Origin: Paramecium sonneborni
Taxonomy: Eukaryota; Ciliophora; Oligohymenophorea; Peniculida; Parameciidae
DNA length: 64,000 bases
Assembly: GCA_905182985.1 (NCBI GenBank)
Contig: CAJJDN010000121.1
Coordinates: 169,380 to 233,379 of the forward strand
Direction: 5' to 3'
The translations under genes were made by a program, and so were the position numbers. Under the pieces are notes generated by a model. It did not search any database, was not told the origin of the DNA, and saw only the letters and a program-made list of their open reading frames with translations. Below, in pieces: positions 24,901 to 34,370 of the stretch; within the stretch, counting starts at the first letter, position 1, and each line of letters starts with the position of its first letter.

Positions 24901-26889
24901 TACTGGGATGTAATAAATTTAAAAAGAAGACGAGGAAGAAGAAGCTGAAGGAGGTCATGCTAATATATATAAATCTAGAAGAACTTTCGTTTAATTCTTA
25001 TCAGAAAGTCGTAATGTAAATTAAAGTAGTATGATATGTTTTAAATGGAGTGCTGCTATATTGATTATTTGCTTAGGTATTTTAGGATTATTAGATTATG
25101 TTTTAACTTAATAGTTATTTTAAGACATTTAAGAAGGTTATATAATGATGTAGGATTCAAATATTAGAGTGGCTTTAGGTTAAAGAATATAATGGCAAAT
25201 AATGGAATTATGTAGATTAAATAAAATAAATATTGTTGGTACTGATGAAAAGGTTACAACTTAGCTTACGAATATGAATAAAACAATAAGTGATTTGAAA
25301 GATATTCAATCAAAAATTTAATCATCTACAGATGTTAGTGGTAGATAAGATGAATTAATGACTACTAATTCTATAAAAATGATTAGTAGAGATAATAGTG
25401 GGAGTGAGAGCAATCAATTAGTTGATATAAATTAAGGAACATCTTAAATAATATCTAAGGCTTTTGAAATTATGAATTTTGACATAGCAAATTTTGATCC
25501 TGATTCTGATTCCATCTTTTTTATTAGATACAATTTATTGAATGATTATTATTAAGCTACTTTAGAGAGTGTAGATCTTTATACTAATAATTTAATCTAC
25601 TTGGCATATGATTCAAATGTTTTGCTAGTTTTATTAATTGTTGCTTGTGTTTTCACTGTTTTTTCAATACCATGGATTGCTTGTGCATTTAGTTTGGTTT
25701 CATAAAATTAAGAGGAAGTTATAAAACTATTTTTAGAGATTCCTTTAGGCAAAGTTAAATAATTATTTGCAAAATGTGAAGCATTTTCAAATACTTTATA
25801 AATAGGAGAGGACGAAGATGCAAATTAAGAAAATGAGTTGTCATTTGACGAAAATGAAGAAGGAGAAGGAGTTGTCGAAGAATTTGGAAGGAGAAAGAAA
25901 AGAAAGAAGTATAAATATGATTCAAAAGATAAAAGAAATTTTTATATAAAGTTTATTATTTCTATAGGATTACTTATTGCTTACTTTATTGCTCATTATT
26001 TAATTGGAGCAAATTTATAAACTTCTATGTAATAATTAATATAAGAGATGAATGCTACTTCAATGGCTGTTCCATCAATAACATTTGCTAATAATGTGTT
26101 TCGATAGATGTTATTAGATCCTAAATTTTCTGTGAAAAACAACTCATCTAAAATTATATCAACAGATTTTGTTAAGGATCTATATAATTTGAATACAAAT
26201 ATGCAAAAAGATCATTCATTAAATTTAGGTTATCACAATGCTATTTATAATAATTATTTTGATACAATAATGAAAGCTGGAGCTTGTAATGAAGTCATCA
26301 AAGTAGCTGGAGTAGATTTAGCTACATGTTAGGCTTTCGTTAAAGGAATTGTAGATGAATCTCTAGCCTTAGCTCTCTCAAGACATTTTGAGAATCTAAG
26401 GTATTTGTTAACTGTTTATGATTCTCTTTTAAATGATTCTTCAGCTACAACTATAGCAGGTACTGTTTATAATTTTACAAGTAATAGTTAATAAAATAAG
26501 ATACTCTCTCTTATGTATACAGACATTGCTGCAATCGAATTAAGTATTTATTCTAATATTCCATTTAGATTAAATGCAAGACATTTACATTAGATCAATA
26601 TTTGACTAATTACTTGTAACATTTAATGAAAGCTTATAAAAAGATATAGATACAAACACTACAACAACTGTGACAATTTTTATTGTTTTTTTGGTTGTGC
26701 TTATATTAGTATATCTTTTGTTTTGGTGGCCCATAGCAAATAAGATTAATAATGAAGTAATTTTGTTTTCTATAAACATTTTAGATAAGACGAACTACAC
26801 TCCTTCTATCAATGATACCTTTAAATTTAATTCAAAGAATCAAAGCCATCAGAGAATATTTAAATAGAATTCATAAAGTAGATTCTTGA
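21973..26889 (+). CDS. Multi-pass PAS-domain membrane protein, Tmc-like, copy B (1613 aa)
   Basis: Four exons; introns 22159-22180, 26544-26568 and 26757-26784. Same architecture as the gene 37 bp upstream: an N-terminal set of membrane segments (GFQSFILVLYIVMGLFF; ILNYIFFMPALHLFLTVFY), a helical cytosolic part, and a PAS domain near 23900-24060 (MSASKMFGYSKSELINRKV, NILMPNVFAQSHDQFMEAY). An acidic linker and three further membrane segments follow (AAILIICLGILGLLDYV; FIISIGLLIAYFIAHYLI; VTIFIVFLVVLILVYLLFWW). The C-terminal LSMIPLNLIQRI parallels LNMIPMDIIQKY of copy A, confirming paralogy. The sequences are well diverged, so this is an old tandem duplication. The PAS ligand is unknown. Confidence 0.8.
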
Positions 26890-26999
26890 TTAAATATTAC
26901 ATAAATTAATTTTTTCATTCTTTTTTTATTTAGTAAGCTTTTATAAAACGCCCATTTGTTTCAAATATGTTAATTCACTTTTATAATAATTAAATTTCT

Positions 27000-28294
27000 A
27001 TGGTTCGTTATTTAATTCTTCTTGCACTTTTAAATTTAGCTCATCTTAGTGAAATATGTAAAACATTGCAAGTTAGCACAAATCTCAAAAAATCACAAGA
27101 TGATATCATATCTTAAGGTGTCACATCAAAACAATGGAGCAGAAAAGCAAGTATAATTTTAAGTTTATTTAAATAGAAAATCCAATCATAGTACCTGCTT
27201 AATAACATGTGGATTATATCTATATTACAAGTGAAAATCCCAGTTTAACTTTGGAGAACTTTTAATTAATTTTTGATGATCATTATTATGCAGATTCAAC
27301 AATTAGATTAGACCATCGACCAAGTGGAAAACACACTGAATATGCAATAGAAATCAATTATAAATGTAAGGAATATGGAGGAACACTCATTAATTATGAA
27401 ATGCAATTTTAAATACCTTAATGTGGTGATGCATAAATATTTTGGAAGAAATTTTGCGGAAATCCTCTTACTTTAAGAGAAGGTTTTAATGTGGATATGA
27501 TCTATAAGAATTACAGATAAGAAATAATTAAAAACTCAGAAATCATTAATGCTTCATACTTTGACTCTGATTTAGACAATTACGTGTTCAATGTTTCGAG
27601 AGATGTTAATGTAATTAAATTTATCCTTTAAATGAAAACTGATTCATCATAAGATTAACAACCTGAAGGATTTCTTACAGATGCAGCATCTTTGAAGAAA
27701 ATCCCAGAAGTTAATCTAACTCAACCTTATGTAGATGTTGAGATGGAAAATGTAACTAAATCATGGTTTGAAGGATAACTATCAAATGGAGGTCTAATAA
27801 CCAATAAAGAAAGTGAACTTACATTGAATTTTAAATGTGTTGGTCTTGGAACATCTAAAATCGAGATAACTTTCCCGTTTTAATATTTTAAAGATATCAC
27901 TTTAGTTATTGTTAAAGATTGTAATTATGCTTTTAAAGTATAAAATGTGATCAATGCCAAATATCAGGAAGGTGATAAAAAAAGTATTTTAAAACTAATA
28001 ATATCATAGCATTTGCTATCTATTTTGTTATTTTCATTGTTGTTTTTGGTTTAATTCTTAATCTCTGTATGGGAAGAAAAAAGGGATTAGCAAATATACC
28101 ATTTTTCACTACAATTGTTAGTTTCCTCCTTTGTATTACATGTTAATAAAGAACGTATTAAAATATTATATTTTAGATGTGTTGGTAAATGTTTAAGAAA
28201 ATGTTTTGGTTTGACTGGAGAAACGTTCTTGCCCAATGATGAACCAGATGAAACTTTTTCTTCAGGTTAAAAATAGTTTTATGGTTCTATATGA
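27000..28294 (+). CDS. Type I membrane protein with signal peptide (406 aa)
   Basis: Four exons; introns 27151-27176, 27984-28009 and 28155-28176. Begins MVRYLILLALLNLAHL, a signal peptide. The ectodomain of about 300 residues has scattered Cys (NYKCKEYGG; IPQCGDAQIFWKKFCGNPL; DCNYAFKV) and beta-rich character. One membrane segment near residue 337 (FAIYFVIFIVVFGLILNL) is followed by MGRKKGLANIPFFTT and a short cytosolic tail containing CVGKCLRKCFGLTG. I have seen this tail pattern in ciliate membrane proteins but cannot name the family. The role is unknown; a receptor or secretory-pathway protein is plausible. Transcribed in the same direction as the PAS genes, 110 bp downstream. Confidence 0.6.
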
Positions 28295-28726
28295 AAATAA
28301 TTATATTTGTTTGTTTCATTAATTTAATAATGAATAATTATATGTTTGTTCACAAATATAGATGTATATTAAAGACTATTGACAAATGGCTAATTAGAAA
28401 AATAGTTTTTTTTATCCAGTAACTTAATAAATTTTAAAAAATATTTAAAAAAGGATTTTCTTAATATACTTTCAAATAAAGGAACGGAGAGAATGTGCAA
28501 GAAAAATAATAAAACTAAACAAAGTAATAAAATAAATAAAAACAAAAGTCATTTCAATGACTTATATTAAAAGATAAAATAAAGTTGTAAATAAGTGTAA
28601 GAGGAAATCTGAGAGAAATCTTAAAATTCAAGCATATTACAATCATTATTTTAAACTTTGTGTTTACTTATACATTTAAAAAAAACTAAGTTTCTCAATA
28701 CTTGATTAGTACCTAACTAATTGAGG
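28295..28726. other. Intergenic, no confident gene
   Basis: AT-rich. A Lys/Arg-rich open stretch around 28480-28620 in two + frames has no start or domain. It lies between a + gene and the broken START ORF. Confidence 0.4.
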
Positions 28727-29409
28727 ATGAATTTATTTGAATTCTTTGATATCATCTAATCGATGTTAAATAATTAATACAAGCTTAAAATCAAACTAAG
28801 TTAGACATAGGGTTTTAAGAAAATTTAGAAATAAATATTATATTTAAATATAAAACGATTTTTATAATCAACATAGCATGATTTTGTTTAGAAGATTGAA
28901 TGTTTAAATCAGATTTTACAATAATAGTCGACTTATCTATTGTTAGAAAAAGATCAATAACCTAAATCATATTAAAGATAGAATCATTACTTTAGCATCA
29001 AAGCATAAATTTTATTTATTTATTATTTTAAAGAGGACAACTGTCCAAGATATTTTGTTAATAGAGATTATGTTTTTTAATTATATGCAAGATGGATTTG
29101 ATATCTTGATGAAAATTTGATATATCATCAAGAAAACAACACTTCTTTATGATAATAGAATTTAATAAATTTTTCGAGAAATGAGATATAAATCAATTGA
29201 TTTTATTGGAATCTAAAAGTAGATTGGGGTAATTTAAATGTATATAAAGTAACAGAATATAATTGTGGTAATGTTCCTAACATGTTTGTTGGCGGTCTTT
29301 AATGATAATTGAAGTTTCCTAATTTTGGATTCTCATGAGACTCCTAATTGTACCATAAAATTAGATATTGAAAGCAGCAAGCAAAGAGTTGGAGAAAAGT
29401 TGATGTAAT
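28727..29409 (+). pseudogene. START (lipid-transfer) domain ORF interrupted by in-frame TGA codons
   Basis: A single + frame from the ATG at 28727 reads as a START-like protein. It includes HDFVQKIECLNQIL, ILFIYYFKEDNCPRYFVNRD followed by YVFQLYARW, then NLNVYKVTEYNCGNVPNMFV and KFPNFGFS. The order 'K......NRDYV', 'GN.P..F' and 'PNF' follows PCTP-type START domains. The frame is broken by TGA at 29099, 29150 and 29198, and three more between 29300 and 29375. No frameshift is needed and true TGG codons lie between them. With TGA as stop the gene ends after about 124 residues and cannot make the domain. It is probably a pseudogene; the odd all-TGA pattern is discussed under findings. Confidence 0.5.
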
Positions 29410-29470
29410 GAGGAAAATCATGTTAATAACTTTTGCATATCTCTAATATAATTAAAACAAAATAAATTTA

Positions 29471-30360
29471 TCATTTTTTATTTAATTTTTGAATTTATTA
29501 TTTAATAAGTCTGATTTATGCTAAAGCAAAATCAATATTTTTTATTAGATACACATTTTCAGCTTTAGGAGAAGATTATTTGGTAGGAGACCAAAAATTA
29601 TTTTAGCATTTGTAAAATTGTTGAGCGGAATCTGCAAACCTATAAATATCATTCGATTTCATTTCGCTAAAAGAAGAATCCTTTACTGTGGATTCTTCAG
29701 TATTGCCTTGATTTTACTTATCTTTATTCCTATTTGAAGAACAAATTGACTAATTCGATTTTTAATGGCATTTTGATAATATAATATTTTTGCAGTCTTA
29801 AAAGTTCTGTAATTATTTTATCTTTTCAAAACTTTATACTTATTTTTAATAATTACTAATTAGATTAAGATTATACTTGTTTACTTCTTGTAATTCCTAA
29901 TTTTTTTTCATTAGTTACTTGTTTAAAATTTTTTCTATTTCATAATTCCTAATCTATTTTTACAATTTCATGTTTGCTTCTTACAACATTTGCACATAAT
30001 TCTCATTTTATTTTTAAAGAATTGCTGTATGCTCCATAGCTGCTTACAAATCCTTAGTAAGTTATGCTACTTTACTCTCTAACAACTAGCTAATTGTAGT
30101 CAATTATTTACTTGGTTTTTACAAATCTCATCCGTCAAACGTTCTTATATATGTAACAAACCTATGCAAGTATTATTATTATAATCTTCACTAGTCTTTT
30201 CTCCTAATGATAATCTCGATAAAGTAATTGATTATTCATAAAGGTTCTAACCAAGTTTGAATTTCTCATAATAATCACGTTACAAAAATTAAGAAATATT
30301 TTAAGATGCCTATTCTGAATTATGAGGTGAATTTTCTTCCTTAACTTCACTTTAATTCAT
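29471..30360 (-). CDS. Coiled-coil protein (287 aa)
   Basis: Two exons; intron 30086-30111. The middle 150 residues are a clear coiled coil (LLESKVAQLTKDLQAAMEHT; VQMLQEANMKLQKQIRNYEI). Flanking parts are Ser/Asn-rich, with RNKDKQNQGNTEESTVKDSS and FSEMKSNDIYRFADSAQQFY near the C-terminus. No enzymatic motif. A structural or trafficking role can only be guessed. Its stop lies about 60 bp from the end of the convergent broken START ORF. Confidence 0.65.
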
Positions 30361-30482
30361 TATAAATAAATAAAAATAAATTACAATTTATTATTTTAAT
30401 TCAATATAAATGAAAAACTAAAACAATTAATTTAAAGAAGATTAAGAAACTTAATTCTTTTAAATTACCATAATAATTATAT

Positions 30483-31099
30483 TCAATCTGAATCATCACC
30501 ACCTATAGTTTTTTGTTTATGAATTGAAAACCAATTATCCTCTTTCTTTATTTTTCTAATTGTAATCAAAATCTTATCTCCTTTAAGTGTGAATTTACTA
30601 TTTGCAGCATCTAATTTACATTATGTTCTAGCAACTCCAAATGTCCAATTCTTATTTTAATAATCATGAATCTTAATTTCAAATGATCTTTCAAAAAATC
30701 TAGCCTAGAATTTTTCTAAAGGATGTTTTGCTATATCTTTCAATTCAACTACAACTCTTGATTTAATTATTTAATATTACCTAACATTCATTTCATCTGC
30801 ATCCCAAAATGCAAATTTTGTTATATTGTTATAATGAATTGGCTTTTGTGCAGTGACTTAAACAGGCTATTAAACTAGGATGGGTTTCACTTTTTAAACA
30901 ATCACATCATCATTTTCATTAAAAAAACTATTGACCAACATTGAAGTATTTAAAATTGTTCTTTTATTTTATTTTAGATGTATTACCTATTGTGAAAAAG
31001 TACCTCACTTCCTAAAGCTTTTTATAATTGGTCGATGGTTTCTCCTTAGTTAGATTCATAAATTTCTACTGCATTTCCAGAATGTATAAATAATTTCAT
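30483..31099 (-). CDS. Ubiquitin-like + CS domain protein, CacyBP/SIP- or NudC-like (196 aa)
   Basis: Two exons; intron 30961-30986. The first 65 residues (MKLFIHSGNAVEIYESNQGE onward, ending FFNENDDVIVQKV) have the strand-helix-strand pattern of a ubiquitin-like fold. From about residue 90, ITKFAFWDADEMNVRQY, RVVVELKDIAKHP and FEIKIHDYQNKNWTFGVART form a CS (p23-like) domain. It ends with LKGDKILITIRKIKKEDNWF, a close fit to the CS strand-and-Trp pattern of CacyBP/SIP. CS proteins act as HSP90 co-chaperones or SCF ubiquitin-ligase adaptors; that role is inferred. The combination with an N-terminal ubiquitin-like fold is unusual. A candidate structured RNA lies just upstream. Confidence 0.65.
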
Positions 31100-31147
31100 A
31101 ATTAAATTTATGAAAGAATATTTAGAAAATGATATTTTTTATAGGTG

Positions 31148-31287
31148 TTGATGAAAGCATTGTCACTTCAAAAGTGAACGCACTTTATTTCAACCCCATT
31201 TTCTGAGCTTCTCAGAAACAAGGGGTCAACTCAAAGATTTGGCAAAATTATTGCATTAGCATTTGGTATCAAAAGTGCATTCATCAA
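31148..31287. ncRNA. Candidate structured RNA of about 140 nt, strand unknown
   Basis: In the 256-bp gap between two minus genes. Outer arms TTGATGAA (31148-31155) and TTCATCAA (31280-31287) pair perfectly, and after one mismatch GCA pairs with TGC. Inside, TCACTT/AAGTGA form a small hairpin (31163-31177), and ACCCC...GGGGT (31193-31226) encloses a perfect TTTCTGAG/CTCAGAAA stem with a CTT loop (31200-31218). GC content is above the local background. No tRNA, snRNA Sm site or complete C/D-box set was recognised; TGATGA and CTGA occur but without the right terminal arrangement. Confidence 0.35.
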
Positions 31288-31355
31288 TAATTTATTCTTG
31301 TTGATTTCATTGTTATTTTAATTATTACAATTGTCATTAATATTGACAATATTTC

Positions 31356-31922
31356 TCACGTTTAGGAGCATTAAATCTAAAATTAAAGATATTCAAATAA
31401 TTTACTTTAATCATCACAAGAATAGCCTAGGGGAATGGCAACTTGCTCCTAAACTTATTTTTATTGGTTTTCTTACCATTCCCCTTCTTATCCCTAAGAT
31501 TCTAGTGTCATACACATAGCTTAAAATTCTGATTATTTAAAATCATTAAAGTCTCTTTATTCAACTGTTTACAAAAGAGACTTTTTTGAATATCTAATTC
31601 TTCTCTTTTCTTGTCTCTTTTTCATAATTTGGTTGGATCCTCTTCTGAAAAAGGATATTTTTATATTCTTTCTAAAACGTAAATTAGATTAGCTTTATTA
31701 CTTCTTTTAAGTTTATGTTTCTTCCTATGGATTTATAGAATAAGCGAGCAACTCGTCAAAAAGCTTGGAAAAGTTCTACTATTCGGCTTGGATTTCCAAA
31801 TTTTCCTATTCTAAATCATAATCATTTAAAAAGTCTTAAGAGTATCCAGTCTATGGTATTTAAGGTATTTAAGATTATGAGTCTTTATTTAAATTATCTT
31901 CTTATTATTAATCGATGAACAT
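31356..31922 (-). CDS. Gln-rich hypothetical protein with basic patch (188 aa)
   Basis: Intronless, 189 codons. The acidic, Gln-rich N-terminal half (QTGYSQDFLNDYDLEQENLE) is followed by a strongly basic patch (KNIKISFFRRG; MKKRQEKRRIRYSKKSLL), then a Gln-rich C-terminal half ending QIQCSQT. The + strand shows a competing open frame, but its protein is poorer, and the minus reading gives balanced charged sequence, so minus was chosen. The basic patch could bind nucleic acid or act as a nuclear signal; no domain supports this. Two long inverted repeats (31431-31486, 31548-31586) fall inside the coding sequence. Confidence 0.5.
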
Positions 31923-31957
31923 TATTGAAATTATTTTTGTTTTAATTAATAAATTAC

Positions 31958-34216
31958 TCAAGAATTAATAAACTTAATATATTCATAATCGCATGCATAA
32001 GTTGTTAAGATTTTATCATCCATAAGAATTCTAGGTAATTAAAATGAAACTGTTGTTTTTTAATTTAGACATTAAATTGTTAATTACTTTTTTCCAGCTG
32101 TCAATTAATACAACAATCGTTATGCTGCCGCCAAACCTAACTTACATTCTGATAATCTTGATTGATTAAGCTATAATTAAGTAAGCCCACAACCATAATC
32201 TGTAATTGTGAAATGGATTTCTTCATAATAGTTCCACACAGTAATTTCCACTTCATTTGGTTATTGCATAAACGATTCGAATTAATAAGCCTGTATTGAA
32301 TTGTTAATCAAATTAATTAATAATTATTTAAATCTTCTAAAAAAAATAATATTATATTAAACCTTGCATCTGTAATTATGTTTTTATCATGAAGATTAGT
32401 TTCAATTAGCATTAATTTCACTCCATATTTTATCACAGTTTAATTATGCTAAAATTGATCAAAGAGTAAATTTATTGTTTAAGAAATATCAATCTTTTTC
32501 CTATCAAACCAAATTTTTTCTTTTTAAGAAAATACTTCAAAAAAATTGAAATTATCTTATTCAACCTAAAGGAAATCAAATTATAATTTTGATAAGAACT
32601 ATTATAATTGATTAATTTTGCGCAGTTGAACCTTTTCAGATATTTCAGATTATCCTAACTCAACACTATTTTTATTGGAGCTTAATGAGTAAGTTCTTTT
32701 CCGAGCTGATGTACCCATTCGACTAAAATAATCTGTTTCAATTAAACTAGAAGGATTCTTAATTTCACGAATCCATTTATGAATTTCAGTTGTTTTATAA
32801 GCTTAATTTTAAATAAATTTGGTAGCAATATCCAATAATTCAACATTTTTAATATTCTACTTTATTGATTAAACCAATTTATCTATATCTCTCATTAAAA
32901 ATACAATAGCTAAACCATCAGATTCCTAATTACAAAATTTTCATACTTCTTCAAAAATGTAAAATTTAATTTACAAGTCATAAATAATTTTATGAGTTTT
33001 TATTCTTCCAAAGAGACTCATTTTACCATTCTTTAGATTTAATGCTTCTGATGAACTCTATTAATAAGGAATAGATGATAATCCCATAATGGATTTCTCC
33101 ATAATAATATCCATTAACATAGATTTTTAATTGGAGAGATTACTTAGTTATAAGGGATCTGCTCCATCTAATTATTTTAAAGATTTTTTGGTTTGAAGTT
33201 ATTCAATCATTTTGTACTATTCTAAATGATATTATAACCAATCATAAAGGCTTTATTATTTTTTGAATTCTTGACTTTGAATATCAAACTAAGTCAAATG
33301 AATGTCATTGAATACTTTCATTTCAGATAGAAAATCTACGAAAGTTATATTATGATCTTAAAGAAACTTACTAAATGAATAATTGCTAACAGAATTCTAT
33401 ATGAGTGAATTATTTTAATAAGCATTAAATGAAAATTTAATTATGTAATCATCGCATTAGAATACAAAATTACCCCAAAGAGATGATTTGGTAGAGTTTG
33501 AAGCATTCTATTATTTTTATTTACATTCAGGTATTTCTTCATCTTCAGCAATAGATTCAAGAGGACAACCTCTTGAATGTTTTATAAAGAGTTGTTCATC
33601 ATTTGAAGGTTTAGTTTAAGATTTTAAAATTTATTGAAATGATAGTTCATTAAAGAGCTTGTTTTATTTATTTTCTTTGCCCTAAATCTCTGCTTCACTC
33701 AACATTTATCTATAAAATATTTCATTCAATCCAATCAAGATACATAAAATAATTAGTATAAACATGATCCCAAGCTAAATATCATTAGTAATTGATAAAC
33801 AAGTAATAAAAATTAAAATTTGAACACAAATTTTACCTTTAAAAATTATTGGATTCTCATTCTAAATACTAAAAGTGTTATTATACTAACCATTCATAAA
33901 GCCAAGAGCATAAAAAAGAAAACTATGAGATTCTTATTTTAAATTATTTGCACTGTTGATTCTTGCAAGAGTCAATAACCAAAAGAATATAGGGGAGATA
34001 TCTGAATATTAAGATTTGTATACCTATTTTCCAAGAGATTTTCTATAAGGAATAAAGGACTCTAAACGCAATTGAAATAACGATGATGATTATGGAAAGA
34101 ATTTGGATTATATTTAGATTATTTTGAAGTCCAATTTCCAATCCAAGAAAAAAGAAAGAGATAAAATAGTTTAAGGAATATTTCATTTCTTTCTTCCATA
34201 AGTTGTTCCCACACAT
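31958..34216 (-). CDS. Six-TM protein with histidine-kinase-like GHKL ATPase domain (729 aa)
   Basis: Four exons; introns 34002-34023, 32926-32946 and 32337-32362. Six hydrophobic segments in the first 220 residues (e.g. IIQILSIIIIVISIAFRVL; ICVQILIFITCLSI; LGIMFILIILCILIGL). A long cytosolic part follows. At about 613-628 comes an N-box (RFKQLLINLINNSIQA) and at about 644 a G1 box (ITDYGCGL), then LGLAAAQRLL, where the G2 region belongs. These are the ATP-binding boxes of bacterial-type sensor histidine kinases. I found no convincing phospho-acceptor His box and no receiver domain. It may sense something at the membrane and bind ATP; kinase activity is uncertain. It ends 35 bp from the start of the next minus gene. 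Confidence 0.7.
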
Positions 34217-34370
34217 AAAATATTATAATTATGAATAAATCAAAAAAAAATTGATAATTATTTTACAATTACTAATTATTATGTTTATATATCAAGATTC
34301 GATAATCTTTGATAATTAAATAAGAACTGAAAAATAATGTATTTTATATTTTTTAATGATAATATCATTA

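Noticed and set aside
31161..31197. Telomerase RNA (TGTCA element and CAACCCCA template-like sequence)
   Set aside because: Spacing between the two is too long compared with known ciliate telomerase RNAs, and the CCCC is paired in the strongest stem.
31431..31486. GGGGAATGG...CCATTCCCC inverted repeat as an RNA hairpin
   Set aside because: Falls inside the 188-aa minus-strand coding sequence, which is the simpler explanation.
31548..31586. AAAGTCTCTTT...AAAGAGACTTT followed by T-run, as a Pol III terminator
   Set aside because: Also inside the 188-aa coding sequence; no Pol III gene upstream.
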